This document shows, piece by piece, positions 33,329-43,179 of a DNA stretch of 64,000 nucleotides; within the stretch, counting starts at the first letter, position 1, and every line of letters begins with the position of its first letter. The DNA is from AC-32 sp963821495 (GTDB lineage Bacteria; Actinomycetota; Thermoleophilia; Gaiellales; Gaiellaceae), in assembly GCA_963821495.1 (NCBI GenBank), contig CAWGEA010000004.1, positions 124,001-188,000 on the forward strand, read 5' to 3'. The position numbers and the translations under genes are program-made. The notes below the pieces were generated by a model. That model saw only the letters and a program-made list of their open reading frames with translations. It ran no database searches and was not told the origin of the DNA.

Positions 33329-33778
33329 GTGGCAGTCGAAGAGCTGACGATCGGCGAGGTCTCGGCCCGCAGCGGGGTCGCCCCCTCGGCCCTGCGCTTC
33401 TACGAGCGGCGGGGCCTGATCGGCGCGCTGCGAACCGACGGCAACCAGCGCCGCTACGAGCGCGCCGTCCTCCGCCGGCTCGCCTTCATCCAGGCCGGCC
33501 GCGCGGCCGGGATCTCGCTCGAGCGGATCGGGGCCGCGCTCGCCACGCTGCCGTGCAACCGCACGCCAGGACGGCGCGACTGGGAGCGGCTCTCCAACCA
33601 CTGGCGCGACGACCTCGACGCCCGGATCGTGACCCTCCAGGCCCTGCGCGAGCGCCTGACCACGTGCATCGGCTGCGGCTGCCTCTCGATCGACAAGTGC
33701 GAGCTGCTGAACGCCGACGACGAGGCCGCCGGGCTCGGCGCCGGCGCCCACTACCTCAGAGCCGACCGCGCGTCGTAG
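33329..33778 (+). CDS. soxR: Redox-sensing MerR-family regulator SoxR
   Basis: A 149-residue MerR-family activator. The HTH is in IGEVSARSGVAPSALRFYER, then the dimerisation helix, then the 2Fe-2S motif CIGCGCLSIDKC with C113, C116, C118 and C124. The GTG start at 33329 begins right behind the SoxR box, so the message may be nearly leaderless. In actinobacteria SoxR responds to redox-active compounds and controls small sets of oxidoreductases; the divergent Rieske protein is its probable target here. Confidence 0.97.
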   Translation: MAVEELTIGEVSARSGVAPSALRFYERRGLIGALRTDGNQRRYERAVLRRLAFIQAGRAAGISLERIGAALATLPCNRTPGRRDWERLSNHWRDDLDARIVTLQALRERLTTCIGCGCLSIDKCELLNADDEAAGLGAGAHYLRADRAS

Positions 33779-33787
33779 GCTTGGCCG

Positions 33788-36700
33788 GTGTCGATCTGCC
33801 CGAGTTGCGGCCGGGAGAACCCGGCCGGCTCTCGCTTCTGCAACGCCTGCGGTTCGCCGCTGCCCGAAGGGGAGGCCCCGGGGCGTGAGTACCGCAAGGT
33901 CGTAACCGTCCTCTTCTGTGACGTCGTGGGCTCGACGGCGATCGGCGAGGCGCTCGACCCCGAGGCGCTGCGGGCGCTGCTCGGCCGCTACTTCGACCAG
34001 ATGAAGGCGATCGTCGAGCGCCACGGGGGAACGGTCGAGAAGTTCATCGGCGACGCGGTGATGGCGGTCTTCGGCGTCCCGCAGCTGCACGAGGACGACG
34101 CTCTCCGGGCCGTGCGGGCGGCGGTGGAGATGCGCGACGCCCTGCCGGAGCTCGGCGTGGAGGCGAGGATCGGCCTCAACACCGGCGAGGTCGTCGTCGG
34201 GACTGCCGACCGCCTGGCGACCGGCGACGCGGTCAACGTCGCCGCCCGGCTCGAGCAGGCGGCCGCCCGGGGCGAGATCCTGCTCGGTCCGGAGACGGCG
34301 CAGCTCGTGCGCGACGCCGTCGAGACGGCGCCCACCGAGCCGCTCGAGCTGAAGGGCAAGAGCGAGCCCCTCGTCGCCCAGCGCCTGCTCGCCCTGCACG
34401 AGGAGGCTCCCGCGTTCGAGCGCCGCCTCGACGCCCCGCTCGTCGGCCGCGAGCGGGAGCTGCGCCGCCTGCGGGAGGCGTTCGCCCAGGCAGCCGACGA
34501 CCGCTCGTGCCAGCTGTTCACGATCCTGGGCGTGGCGGGCGTCGGCAAGTCGCGCCTGACGGCCGAGTTCGTGGACACGCTCGAGGACGCGACCGTCGTG
34601 CGCGGCCGCTGCCTGCCCTACGGCGAGGGCATCACCTACTGGCCGGTGATCGAGGTGCTGAAGCAGCTGCCGACCGCGGCCGAGCTCGGCCTCGAGCCGG
34701 CGGCCGTCGGGGCGATCGAGCAGCTGCTCGGCGAGGAACGGGCCCTCGGCTCGAGCGAGGAGATCCCGTGGGCGGTGCGCAAGCTGCTCGAGACCGCGGC
34801 CGAGACGTCGCCGGTCGTGGCCGTCTTCGACGACATCCACTGGGCGGAGCAGACCTTCCTCGACCTGCTCGAGCACGTGGCCGACCTCTCGCGCGCTGCG
34901 CCGCTCCTGATCCTGTGCCTGGCCCGGCCCGAGCTGCTCGAGCGGCGTTCGGGCTGGGGCGGCGGCAAGCTGAACGCGACCACCCTTCTGCTCGAGCCGC
35001 TCTCCTCGACGCAGACGGACGAGTTGCTGGAGCGGCTGCTCGGAGAGGGGACGCTCGCGCCCGACCTCCGGCAGCGGATCCGGGAAGCGGCCGAGGGGAA
35101 CCCGCTCTTCGTCGAGGAGATGGTGGCGCTGGTCGAGGAGTCCGGCGACGGCCAGGTGTCGGTGCCGGGGACGATCCAGGCGCTGCTCGCGGCCAGGCTC
35201 GACCAGCTGGAGCCGGCCGAGCGCGGCGTGCTCGAGCGCGGGGCGATCGAGGGCAGGGTCTTCCACCGGGGTGCCGTGCAGGCGCTCGCGCCCGAGGAGA
35301 CGCAGGTGCAGAGCTGCCTGAGCGGGCTGGTGCGCAAGGAGCTCGTCCGCCCCGAGAAGCCGCAGCTCCCTGGCGAAGACGCCTACCGCTTCCGCCACCT
35401 GCTGATCCGGGACGCCGCCTACGAGGCGCTGCCCAAGGCGACGCGCGGCGAGCTGCACGAGCGCTTCGCCGCCTGGCTGGAGGAGCACGGCGCGGAGCTC
35501 GTCGAGCTGGACGAGATCGTCGGCTACCACCTCGAACAGGCGCACCGCTACGGGGCGGAGCTCGGAAGCGCCGACGAGGAGCTGGGACGGCGCGCTTCTG
35601 CACGGCTGACCGCCGCGGGCCGCAGGTCGCTGAGGGTCGGGGACGCGGCCGGGGCCACGCACCTGCTGCGCCGGGCCGTCTCGCTGGCCGAGCCGAGCGG
35701 CCGCGTAGGCGTCGAGCTGCTGCTGGAGCTGGGCAAGGCCCTGCTCGACCGCGGCGACCTGCGCAACGCCGAGGCCCGCCAGGAGGAAGCGCTGGCCCTC
35801 GCCCGCACCCTCGACGACCGCGCGGTCGAGCTCCGCGCGCTGTGCGAGCTCACCGACCTGCGCACCATCACCAACCCCTCGGTCACGGCCGAGCACGCAC
35901 TCGAGCTCGGGCGCGAGGCTCTGCGCGAGCTGGAGCCACTCGGGGACGAGCAGGCGCTGGGCGCCGCCTGGATCCTGATCGCGACGGCCGAGAACCTGCA
36001 CGGCTCCTGGGCCGGGGTCGAGTCTGCGATGGAACACGTCGCCGAGCACGCCCGCCGCTCCGGCGAGCCCAGGCGGGAGACCGAGGCGCAGCTCTACCTG
36101 GGCCCGATCATCTTCTACGGGCCGACCCCGCTCTCGACCGGCCTCCCCCGCGTCGAGGCGATCCTCGAGAGCGTTCACGGCGACAAGTGGCGCGAGGCCT
36201 GGCTGTTGCGGCCGGTGGCGGGCTTCTACGCGATGCAGGGACGGTTCGACGAGGCGCGAGAGCTCCTCGCCCGCGCCCGCGCGAACCTGGAGGAGCTCGG
36301 CCGGCCGCTCGAGGCGAGCACGCTCGCCTTCTGGACCGGACGGCTCGAGCTGATGGCCGGCAACCCGGCCGTGGCCGAGCGGGATACGCGAGCGGCGTGC
36401 GAGAACTTCGAGGCGAGGGGCGAGACGGGCTGGCTCTCGACGATGGCCGCGATCCTCGCCGAGGCGCTCTACGTGCAGGGCCGCCTCGACGAGGCCGAGG
36501 CGGCGGCCCTGGTCGGCAAGGACCGGGCCACGAGCGACGACCACGACGCGCAGGCGCTCTGGCGCTGGGTTCAGGCCAAGGTCCTTGCGCGCCGCGGCCA
36601 GCTCGACGAGGCGGAGCGCCTCGCCCGGGAAGCCGTCGAGGTGATCGACCGCACCGACGAGGTGAACAACCAGGCGCAGGTGCGGACCGGGCTCGCGGAG

Positions 36701-36850
36701 GTGCTCCGGCTCGCACAGCGGCCCGGGGAGGCGATCGACGTGCTCGAGCAGGCCGTGAACCTGTACGAGCGGAAGGGCAATCTGGTGATGGCGGAGAAGA
36801 CGCGCGCGCTGCTCGGCGAGCTCGGCGCAAGCGCCTCGCCGGAGACCTGA
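33788..36850 (+). CDS. Zinc-ribbon/class III cyclase/AAA ATPase/TPR multidomain regulator
   Basis: A 1020-residue protein. Residues 1-25 are a zinc ribbon (C4, C7, C18, C21). Residues 37-200 are a class III cyclase domain with metal Asps D45 (LFCDVVGST) and D89 (KFIGDAVMAVFG), K85, and the N150/R154 pair in GDAVNVAARLEQ, so it looks catalytically competent. An AAA-type ATPase follows with Walker A GVAGVGKSR (about 248) and Walker B VVAVFDDIHWAEQ. The C-terminal 450 residues are TPR-like helices. This is the common cyclase-ATPase signalling architecture of actinobacteria. It starts 9 bases after soxR, so co-transcription is possible. Confidence 0.95.
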   Translation: MSICPSCGRENPAGSRFCNACGSPLPEGEAPGREYRKVVTVLFCDVVGSTAIGEALDPEALRALLGRYFDQMKAIVERHGGTVEKFIGDAVMAVFGVPQLHEDDALRAVRAAVEMRDALPELGVEARIGLNTGEVVVGTADRLATGDAVNVAARLEQAAARGEILLGPETAQLVRDAVETAPTEPLELKGKSEPLVAQRLLALHEEAPAFERRLDAPLVGRERELRRLREAFAQAADDRSCQLFTILGVAGVGKSRLTAEFVDTLEDATVVRGRCLPYGEGITYWPVIEVLKQLPTAAELGLEPAAVGAIEQLLGEERALGSSEEIPWAVRKLLETAAETSPVVAVFDDIHWAEQTFLDLLEHVADLSRAAPLLILCLARPELLERRSGWGGGKLNATTLLLEPLSSTQTDELLERLLGEGTLAPDLRQRIREAAEGNPLFVEEMVALVEESGDGQVSVPGTIQALLAARLDQLEPAERGVLERGAIEGRVFHRGAVQALAPEETQVQSCLSGLVRKELVRPEKPQLPGEDAYRFRHLLIRDAAYEALPKATRGELHERFAAWLEEHGAELVELDEIVGYHLEQAHRYGAELGSADEELGRRASARLTAAGRRSLRVGDAAGATHLLRRAVSLAEPSGRVGVELLLELGKALLDRGDLRNAEARQEEALALARTLDDRAVELRALCELTDLRTITNPSVTAEHALELGREALRELEPLGDEQALGAAWILIATAENLHGSWAGVESAMEHVAEHARRSGEPRRETEAQLYLGPIIFYGPTPLSTGLPRVEAILESVHGDKWREAWLLRPVAGFYAMQGRFDEARELLARARANLEELGRPLEASTLAFWTGRLELMAGNPAVAERDTRAACENFEARGETGWLSTMAAILAEALYVQGRLDEAEAAALVGKDRATSDDHDAQALWRWVQAKVLARRGQLDEAERLAREAVEVIDRTDEVNNQAQVRTGLAEVLRLAQRPGEAIDVLEQAVNLYERKGNLVMAEKTRALLGELGASASPET

Positions 36851-36852
36851 TC

Positions 36853-39021
36853 TCAGCTGCCGGGGCTCGGCAGCGCCACGGGCTCGTCCCGTTGCTCGGC
36901 CTCGATCTGGATCCGAGGCAGCCACTCGAGCCAGTGCGGGAAGTACCAGTTCCAGCGGCCGAGCAGGCACATCGCCGCGGGCAGCAGCACCGAGCGGATG
37001 ATCGTCGCGTCGATCAGCAGCGCGACCGCGATCCCGAAGCCCATCTGCTGGAACATGACGAGGTCGCCCATCGCGAAGCCGCCGAAGACGGCGACGATGA
37101 TCAGCGCCGCGCCGGTGATCAGCCGCGCGGTCGAGGCGACGCCCCATTCGACCGCCTCCCGTGTCGAGCCGCTGACGTCGTAGCGCTCCTTGATCCGGCT
37201 GAGCAGGAAGACCTGGTAGTCCATCGAGAGCCCGAACAGAACCGAGAAGAGGAAGAGCGGCACCCACGCGTCGATCGCGTCCACCCGCTGGAAGCCGAGC
37301 AGGCCGCTGCCGATCCCGTGGCGGAAGACGAGCACGACGAGGCCGTAGGCCGCCCCGATCGAGAGCAGGTTGAGCACCAGCGACGTCGCCGCCACCACGA
37401 TGGAGCGGAACGCGACGGTGAGCAGCACGAAGCTGAGCCCGAGCACGAACGCGAACACCAGCGGCAGCCAGGCGTTCATCGCGTCGATGTAGTCGACGTT
37501 GTCGGCGGTGTCGCCGCCGACGAGCACCTGCGCGTCGGTTCCGGCGAAGGCCTGCGGGATCATCTCCGCGCGGAGCCGCCGCACCGCGTCGAGCGCAGGC
37601 TTACCGGTCTTGTCGCCGCCGACCTCGACACCGATCGCAGCAACGGCTCGGGCCGGCCTGATGCGCAGGTCGCTGCGGCCGAAGGCCGGGTCGCGCGCCA
37701 GGCGCCGGCGCAGGTCGGCGATCGCCGCGCGGAGCCGCGGCGAGTGAAGGTCGCCGCTGATCGTGATCAGCGCCGGGCTCGCGCTCGCCTGCGGGAAGTC
37801 GCGCGCGAGCGCCTCGTAGCCGTGCTTCGACTCGAGCCGGTTCGGCAGGGTGCTGACGCCGCTCGCCCCGAGGTTGAGACCGTAGGTGGGCACCGCCGCG
37901 GAGATCAGCAGCGCCGCGAACGCGACGAGGTAGACCACGGGCCGCCGCATCACGCCCCGCACGACGGCACCCCAGAAGCGGCCTTCCCCGCCGCTGCCGA
38001 TGCTGCGCCCGACGTACGGCAACCGAAGTGCGTTGACGCGGTCGCCGAGCAGGCCGAGCAGCGCGGGCAGCAGCGTCAGCGCGGCGACCACCGAGACGAT
38101 CCCGACCATGATCGCCCCCACGGCGAGGCTCTTCATGACGTTCGAGGGGACCAGCAGCATCCCGGTCAACGCGATCACGAAGACCGACCCGCTGAACAGC
38201 ACCGCGCGGCTCGCGGTTGCGCTCGCGGCGGCGACCGCGTCAAGCTCGGCCAGGCCCCGCGCGCGCTCCTCGCGGTAGCGGGAGACGACGAACAGCGAGT
38301 AGTCGATCCCGAGCGCGAGGCCCATCCCCGTGAGCATGTTCACGACGAAGACCGAGAGCGTGAACGCCGCCGCCACCGGCCCGCAGAGCCCCAGCGCGAC
38401 GACGATCGCGATCATCGCCATCGCGAGCGGGATCACCCCGGCGACGACCGCGCCGAAGACGAGCAGCAGGATGATCAGCGCGGCCGGGAGGCCGAACTGG
38501 AGCTCGCCCGACTTGAGGTCGTGCTGCGAGAGGTCGTTGAAGTCGTGGTCGAGCGTCCCCTGGCCCGTCATCGCGACGCTGAAGCCGTCCTGCCCGTTGG
38601 CCCGCTCGACGATCGGCAGCAGCGGGTCGACGTCCGCCTTGCGCTGAATCCCGATCAGCACCGCGTGGAGGTCCTTGGAGACGGCCAGCACGGACGCGCG
38701 GGAGACGGCGCCCGTCGCCCGGGCCTGGTCGAGCAGGCGAACGCCGAACCGCCTGAACGCCGGCTCCTTCGCGGTCAGCGTCGGCGAGCGCACGACGACC
38801 AGCTCGTCGACCCCGTTCTTGTCCGGCGGGAAGCGGTCGAAGAAGAGGCGCTCCGCCCGCGCCGACTCCGGGCTCCCGGTGACGTGCCCGTTCGTGGTCA
38901 GGTTGCCCGGCAGCAGCGCTACCGCCAGCCCGAGCGCGACGACGATCGCGCCGACCCAGGCGAGGATCGTCCGCCAGGGATGGCGGCTCGACCAGCGCCC
39001 CAGCCGCTCGGTCACGCCCAT
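36853..39021 (-). CDS. MMPL family RND-type transporter
   Basis: A 722-residue transporter with twelve predicted transmembrane segments in two halves, each with a large external loop. The first helix follows WSSRHPWRTILAWVGAIVVA. The GMGLALGIDYSLFVVSRYRE and ALVVLVFRHGI/LFGLSMDYQVFLLSRIKERY segments carry the conserved Asp-Tyr pairs of MmpL proton relays. These proteins export lipids or hydrophobic drugs. It is convergent with the cyclase gene. Substrate unknown. Confidence 0.95.
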   Translation of the reverse strand: MGVTERLGRWSSRHPWRTILAWVGAIVVALGLAVALLPGNLTTNGHVTGSPESARAERLFFDRFPPDKNGVDELVVVRSPTLTAKEPAFRRFGVRLLDQARATGAVSRASVLAVSKDLHAVLIGIQRKADVDPLLPIVERANGQDGFSVAMTGQGTLDHDFNDLSQHDLKSGELQFGLPAALIILLLVFGAVVAGVIPLAMAMIAIVVALGLCGPVAAAFTLSVFVVNMLTGMGLALGIDYSLFVVSRYREERARGLAELDAVAAASATASRAVLFSGSVFVIALTGMLLVPSNVMKSLAVGAIMVGIVSVVAALTLLPALLGLLGDRVNALRLPYVGRSIGSGGEGRFWGAVVRGVMRRPVVYLVAFAALLISAAVPTYGLNLGASGVSTLPNRLESKHGYEALARDFPQASASPALITISGDLHSPRLRAAIADLRRRLARDPAFGRSDLRIRPARAVAAIGVEVGGDKTGKPALDAVRRLRAEMIPQAFAGTDAQVLVGGDTADNVDYIDAMNAWLPLVFAFVLGLSFVLLTVAFRSIVVAATSLVLNLLSIGAAYGLVVLVFRHGIGSGLLGFQRVDAIDAWVPLFLFSVLFGLSMDYQVFLLSRIKERYDVSGSTREAVEWGVASTARLITGAALIIVAVFGGFAMGDLVMFQQMGFGIAVALLIDATIIRSVLLPAAMCLLGRWNWYFPHWLEWLPRIQIEAEQRDEPVALPSPGS

Positions 39022-39265
39022 CGTCAGGCGAGGGTAAGCCTGGCGCTCCGGAAGCGCAAACGGCGCGACTCGTCAGCGCCGCGTCTGCGTTCCGTTGGCG
39101 TTCGCCCGGGGGGCCGCTCACGGCGGGCGGCCCGGTCTTTGTGAGGCCGGTCCGGCGATCCGTCCGAGCGCGTCTCTAGATTCATCGGTCCGCTCGAGCC
39201 GCGGCAGGCACGCCGACCCGGGCGCTCATCAATACCATTCGGTAGGCACCAGGGAGGTCGGGAAA

Positions 39266-42028
39266 ATGGCGTCAGCAAAGCAGTTGGAGACCGTCGAAAT
39301 CGCGGACGAGCAGCTCGGGAACACGGTCGTCGAGGAGTCGGCCGGTCTCGGCGTGCGCCGCTTCTTCACGATCCCCGGCCGCGATCCCTTCGACGAGATC
39401 GAGTGGGAGACGCGCGACGCCCTGATCCCAGGCAAGGACGGCCCCGCCTTCGAGCAGAAGAGCGTCGAGTTCCCGAAGTTCTGGTCGCAGACGGCGACGA
39501 ACATCGTCGCGCAGAAGTACTTCCGCGGCCGCATGTCCTCGCCCGAGCGCGAGCAGAGCGTCAAGCAGATGATCGGCCGCGTCGTCTCGACGATCGGCGC
39601 CTGGGGCCGCGAGGGCAACTACTTCGCCGACGAGGAGGAGGCCGAGACCTTCGAGGCCGAGCTGAAGGCGCTGCTCGTCAACCAGTACGTCGCCTTCAAC
39701 TCGCCGGTCTGGTTCAACGTCGGCTTCGAGGAAAAGCCCCAGTGCAGCGCCTGCTTCATCCTCTCGATCGACGACTCGATGGAGTCGATCCTCGACTGGA
39801 TCCGCCGCGAGGGCGTCATCTTCCGCGGCGGCTCGGGCTCGGGCGTCAACCTCTCGAAGCTGCGCTCCTCGAAGGAGCAGCTCTCCAAGGGCGGCTACGC
39901 CTCCGGCCCGGTCTCGTTCATGCGCGGCGCCGACGCCTCGGCGGGGACGATCAAGTCCGGCGGCAAGACGCGACGCGCGGCCAAGATGGTCGTGCTCGAC
40001 GTCGACCACCCGGACATCGAGCAGTTCATCTGGTGCAAGGCCCATGAGGAGGAGAAGGCGCGCGTCCTCGAGCAGGCCGGCTACGACATGTCCCTGAACT
40101 CGGAGGACTGGGCCTCGATCCAGTACCAGAACGCGAACAACTCGGTCCGCGTCACCGACGGCTTCATGGAGGCCGCCGACGCGGACGCCGACTGGAACCT
40201 GACCGCCCGCACCGACGGCGCCGTCGTCGACACGGTCAAGGCGAAGGAGCTTCTGCGTCAGATCGCGGAGGCAGCCTGGAAGTCGGCCGACCCGGGCGTG
40301 CAGTACGACACGACGATCAACAAGTGGCACACGCTTCCGAACACCGGCCGCATCAACGCCTCCAACCCGTGCTCGGAGTACATGTCGATCGACGACTCCG
40401 CCTGCAACCTGGCCTCGCTGAACCTGCTCAAGTTCCGCCGCGAGGACGGCGAGCTCGATGTCGACGCGTTCGAGCACGCGGTCGACGTCACCTTCCTCGC
40501 GCAGGAGATCCTCGTCGGCTACTCGTCGTACCCGACGCCCGAGATCGAGCGCAACGCGAAGGCCTACCGCCAGCTCGGCCTCGGGTACGCGAACCTCGGC
40601 GCGCTGCTGATGGCGCGCGGGCTGCCCTACGACTCCGACGAGGGCCGCGCCTACGCGGCCGCGATCACGGCGCTGATGACCGGCCGCGCCTACCGCAAGT
40701 CGGCCGAGATCGCGGCGCGCATGGGCCCGTTCGCCGGCTACCGGCCGAACGCCGGCGCGATGATCGGCGTGATGTCGATGCACCGCGCGGCGGTGGGCAA
40801 CATCGAGCACACCGAGTCGGTGCCGAAGGACCTGCTCGGCGCGTGCCGCAAGGCCTGGGACGAGGCGCTCAACCTCGGCGAGGTGCACGGCTACCGCAAT
40901 GCGCAGGCGACCGTGCTCGCGCCCACCGGGACGATCAGCTTCATGATGGATTGCGACACGACCGGGGTCGAGCCCGACTTCTCGCTCGTCAAGTCGAAGA
41001 AGCTCGTCGGCGGCGGCGAGATCACGATCCCGAACAAGACCGTGCCGATGGCGCTCGAGAAGCTGGGCTATGCGCCGTCCGAGGTCGAGGAGGTCGTCGC
41101 GTTCGTGGACGAGCGCAACACCGTAGTCAGCGCGCCGTACGTGAAGCCGGAGCACTACCCGGTCTTCGACTGCGCGATCGGCGAGCGGGCGATCCACTAC
41201 ACCGGCCACGTGAAGATGATGGGCGCGGTGCAGCCGTTCATCTCGGGCGCGATCTCGAAGACGGTCAACCTGCCCGAGACGGTCTCGGTGGACGAGGTCT
41301 CCGGCCTGCTGCTCGACGCCTGGAAGCTCGGCGTCAAGGCGATCGCGATCTACCGCGACAACTGCAAGGTCGCCCAGCCGCTGTCGGGGCGCAAGGACGG
41401 CGAGGCCGCGCAGCTCGAGGCGACGCCGCCCGTGCCGCTGACGCAACGCCGCCGGCTACCGGAGGACCGCGTCGAGGTCGGCCGCAAGTTCCGGGTCGGC
41501 GACTACGAGGGCTACATCCACGTCGGCCTCTACGAGGACGGCACGCCGGGCGACATCTTCGTCGACATCGCCAAGGACGGGACGACGATCGCCGGCCTGA
41601 TGAACTCGCTCTGCATCGCCGTGTCGATGGGCCTGCAGTACGGCGTCCCGCCGGAGGTCTACGTCTCGAAGCTGACCCACATGCGCTTCGAGCCGAGCGG
41701 GATGACGAACGACGCCGACATCCGCATCGCGAAGTCGATCGTCGACTACGTCTTCCGCTGGTTCGGCAAGAAGTTCCTGACCACGGAGCAGCAGGAGGCC
41801 GCGGGGATCCTCTCGGCCGAGGTACGCGCCCGCCTGGCGCAGAGTTACGCCGAGGGCGGCGCCGCTGCGACGGCGGAGGCTCCTGCCGAGGCGGCCTCTC
41901 CGGGTCAGACCGCCCTCTTCAACAACTGGGAGGACGCGGTCGAGTGCGCCAAGTGCGGCGGGCGGATGGTCAGGACGGGCAGCTGCTACACGTGCCGCGA
42001 TTGCGGGACTAACACCGGCTGCAGCTGA
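39266..42028 (+). CDS. nrdJ: Vitamin B12-dependent (class II) ribonucleotide reductase
   Basis: A 920-residue class II ribonucleotide reductase making dNTPs with adenosylcobalamin. Key segments: KPQCSACFILSIDDSM (redox Cys), IFRGGSGSGVNLSKLRSS, the radical-site loop ASNPCSEYMSIDDSACNLAS, and VLAPTGTISFMMDCDTTGVE. The C-terminus carries a Cys-rich tail (ECAKCGGRMVRTGSCYTCRD). ATG 39266 has AGGGAGG 8 bases upstream; further upstream codons are not conserved. The 244-base upstream region holds a GGGCCGC/GCGGCCC dyad (39111-39133) but no cobalamin riboswitch or NrdR box was recognised. A decayed partial copy of the 3' end lies at 43051. Confidence 0.97.
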   Translation: MASAKQLETVEIADEQLGNTVVEESAGLGVRRFFTIPGRDPFDEIEWETRDALIPGKDGPAFEQKSVEFPKFWSQTATNIVAQKYFRGRMSSPEREQSVKQMIGRVVSTIGAWGREGNYFADEEEAETFEAELKALLVNQYVAFNSPVWFNVGFEEKPQCSACFILSIDDSMESILDWIRREGVIFRGGSGSGVNLSKLRSSKEQLSKGGYASGPVSFMRGADASAGTIKSGGKTRRAAKMVVLDVDHPDIEQFIWCKAHEEEKARVLEQAGYDMSLNSEDWASIQYQNANNSVRVTDGFMEAADADADWNLTARTDGAVVDTVKAKELLRQIAEAAWKSADPGVQYDTTINKWHTLPNTGRINASNPCSEYMSIDDSACNLASLNLLKFRREDGELDVDAFEHAVDVTFLAQEILVGYSSYPTPEIERNAKAYRQLGLGYANLGALLMARGLPYDSDEGRAYAAAITALMTGRAYRKSAEIAARMGPFAGYRPNAGAMIGVMSMHRAAVGNIEHTESVPKDLLGACRKAWDEALNLGEVHGYRNAQATVLAPTGTISFMMDCDTTGVEPDFSLVKSKKLVGGGEITIPNKTVPMALEKLGYAPSEVEEVVAFVDERNTVVSAPYVKPEHYPVFDCAIGERAIHYTGHVKMMGAVQPFISGAISKTVNLPETVSVDEVSGLLLDAWKLGVKAIAIYRDNCKVAQPLSGRKDGEAAQLEATPPVPLTQRRRLPEDRVEVGRKFRVGDYEGYIHVGLYEDGTPGDIFVDIAKDGTTIAGLMNSLCIAVSMGLQYGVPPEVYVSKLTHMRFEPSGMTNDADIRIAKSIVDYVFRWFGKKFLTTEQQEAAGILSAEVRARLAQSYAEGGAAATAEAPAEAASPGQTALFNNWEDAVECAKCGGRMVRTGSCYTCRDCGTNTGCS

Positions 42029-42048
42029 GCTGAGCTAGCCGGCGCCTA

Positions 42049-42633
42049 CTAGGGGGACGGACTGGTCGCCGCGGCGGTGGCAGCGACTCCGTCCGCCACC
42101 CGGAGTTCCGGCTCGAAGGGTACGTCGGCAGTGTCCGCTCCCTGTCTCGAGGGGAAGAGCGCTTGGGCGACCTGGATCGTGCTCTCGCACGTTCGCAGCA
42201 ACGACTCGGCCACACCCTCCGGCAGCACGGCCGCCACGACCTCCGACGTGCGGTCCGGGGCGTCGTACGCGACCGGGGGCGCCGCGAAGGGATACATCCG
42301 CCTCAGCGAGTCCACGAAACCGTGGACGAGATAGGCGTCGTCGAGCATCCCGACTGTGCCGTAGGACGCTTCGGGCAGGAGGTCCTCCTCGTCGAAGACG
42401 TAGGCGAGGATCGTGCCGGTCGCGAACGCGACCGCCCGACCGCAGTGGGGATCCTTCGACATGCCGAGTGCCGTAGCGAGCGCCTCAGGCACCGTGCGGA
42501 GGTACCGCTCGAGCACACCCGCCAGCTGGTCCACGTCCTCGCTCGCCACGTCTCCCGCGTACCTGCGCAACGCAGCCCCGATCTCGTCGGCGGCGATCCC
42601 CTTGTCGAACCCGAGCCTGAGGAGACCAATCAT
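42049..42633 (-). CDS. Uncharacterised protein with YkvA/DUF1232-like segment
   Basis: A 194-residue protein, not firmly recognised. The central segment AYVFDEEDLLPEASYGTVGM followed by LDDAYLVHGFVDSL resembles the PxDhIPD...GxhDDhhhh pattern of DUF1232 (YkvA). The C-terminus is an Ala/Thr tail. ATG 42633 shares one base with the stop of the zinc-ribbon gene (TGATG), so the two are an operon. They sit between nrdJ and its decayed copy. Confidence 0.8.
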   Translation of the reverse strand: MIGLLRLGFDKGIAADEIGAALRRYAGDVASEDVDQLAGVLERYLRTVPEALATALGMSKDPHCGRAVAFATGTILAYVFDEEDLLPEASYGTVGMLDDAYLVHGFVDSLRRMYPFAAPPVAYDAPDRTSEVVAAVLPEGVAESLLRTCESTIQVAQALFPSRQGADTADVPFEPELRVADGVAATAAATSPSP

Positions 42634-42980
42634 CAGTGCTGCCCGAACATTGCCTCGACGGCGCCCCTACCGATCCCCGCCCCCAGCTTCCCCACGACGT
42701 CGCCGAAGCCCTTGCTGAGGGTCTGCTCCGAGGCGCCCGGCTGTGCCTCGACGACCGGCGCGTAGGTGTAACCCGGCTGCGGCATCGGACTCACTCCCGG
42801 GAGGTAGAGGTACTGGGTGTGGAAGAAGGGACAGGTAAAGACCGGCGGAAGCGGGCCGCACAGCGGGCAAGTCGGGCCCATGGCGGTCGCCTCGACGAGC
42901 GCGGTCGGGTGCGGCATGAACCGGCCGGAGCAGTTGAGCGGCGCCGTGTAGCCGCAAAACGCGCACCTTGCGTAGAGCAT
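42633..42980 (-). CDS. Small double zinc-ribbon-like protein
   Basis: A 115-residue protein whose first 50 residues contain Cys pairs CAFCGY (N-terminal) and CPLCGPLPP with further Cys at NCSGR and FTCPF, suggesting zinc binding. A Pro/Gly-rich middle (LYLPGVSPMPQPGYTY) leads to a Gly-rich helical tail (SKGFGDVVGKLGAGIGRGAV). AAGGAG lies 6 bases before the ATG. Function unknown; operon partner of the DUF1232-like gene. Confidence 0.85.
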   Translation of the reverse strand: MLYARCAFCGYTAPLNCSGRFMPHPTALVEATAMGPTCPLCGPLPPVFTCPFFHTQYLYLPGVSPMPQPGYTYAPVVEAQPGASEQTLSKGFGDVVGKLGAGIGRGAVEAMFGQH

Positions 42981-43050
42981 GGTCGCTCCTTGTTGACGGC
43001 GAGGGCATGCTACTACCAAGTCCGGTTACGAGCTCGCCGAGATCGAGGTC

Positions 43051-43176
43051 GTCGACGGGCCTGCAGTACGGCGTCCCGCCGGAGGTCTATCCGCTGGTTC
43101 GGCAAGCAGTTCCTGACCACGGAGCACCAGGAGGCCGCGGGAATCCTCTCGACCGAGGTGCGGGCGCGGTTGGCTC
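43051..43176 (+). pseudogene. Decayed duplicate of the nrdJ 3' end
   Basis: Bases 43051-43089 match nrdJ 41623-41661 with one difference in the part compared (GLQYGVPPEVY), then 43090-43174 match 41754-41838 with scattered changes (RWFGKQFLTTEHQEAAGIL). The 92 nrdJ bases in between are missing, which breaks the frame. Synonymous and conservative differences show the copy is not new. It lies just after the two-gene cassette and abuts the NlpC/P60 gene end. Confidence 0.85.
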
Positions 43177-43179
43177 CGA

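Noticed and set aside
29560..33888. Open frame of more than 1400 codons on the plus strand
   Set aside because: It runs antisense through the O-antigen-ligase-like and Rieske genes and out of frame through the secreted-protein gene and soxR. No domain is visible and it contradicts five supported genes.
39022..39265. Cobalamin riboswitch or NrdR boxes upstream of nrdJ
   Set aside because: No B12-box-like conserved core or paired NrdR-type AT-rich palindromes could be recognised; only a GC dyad is present.
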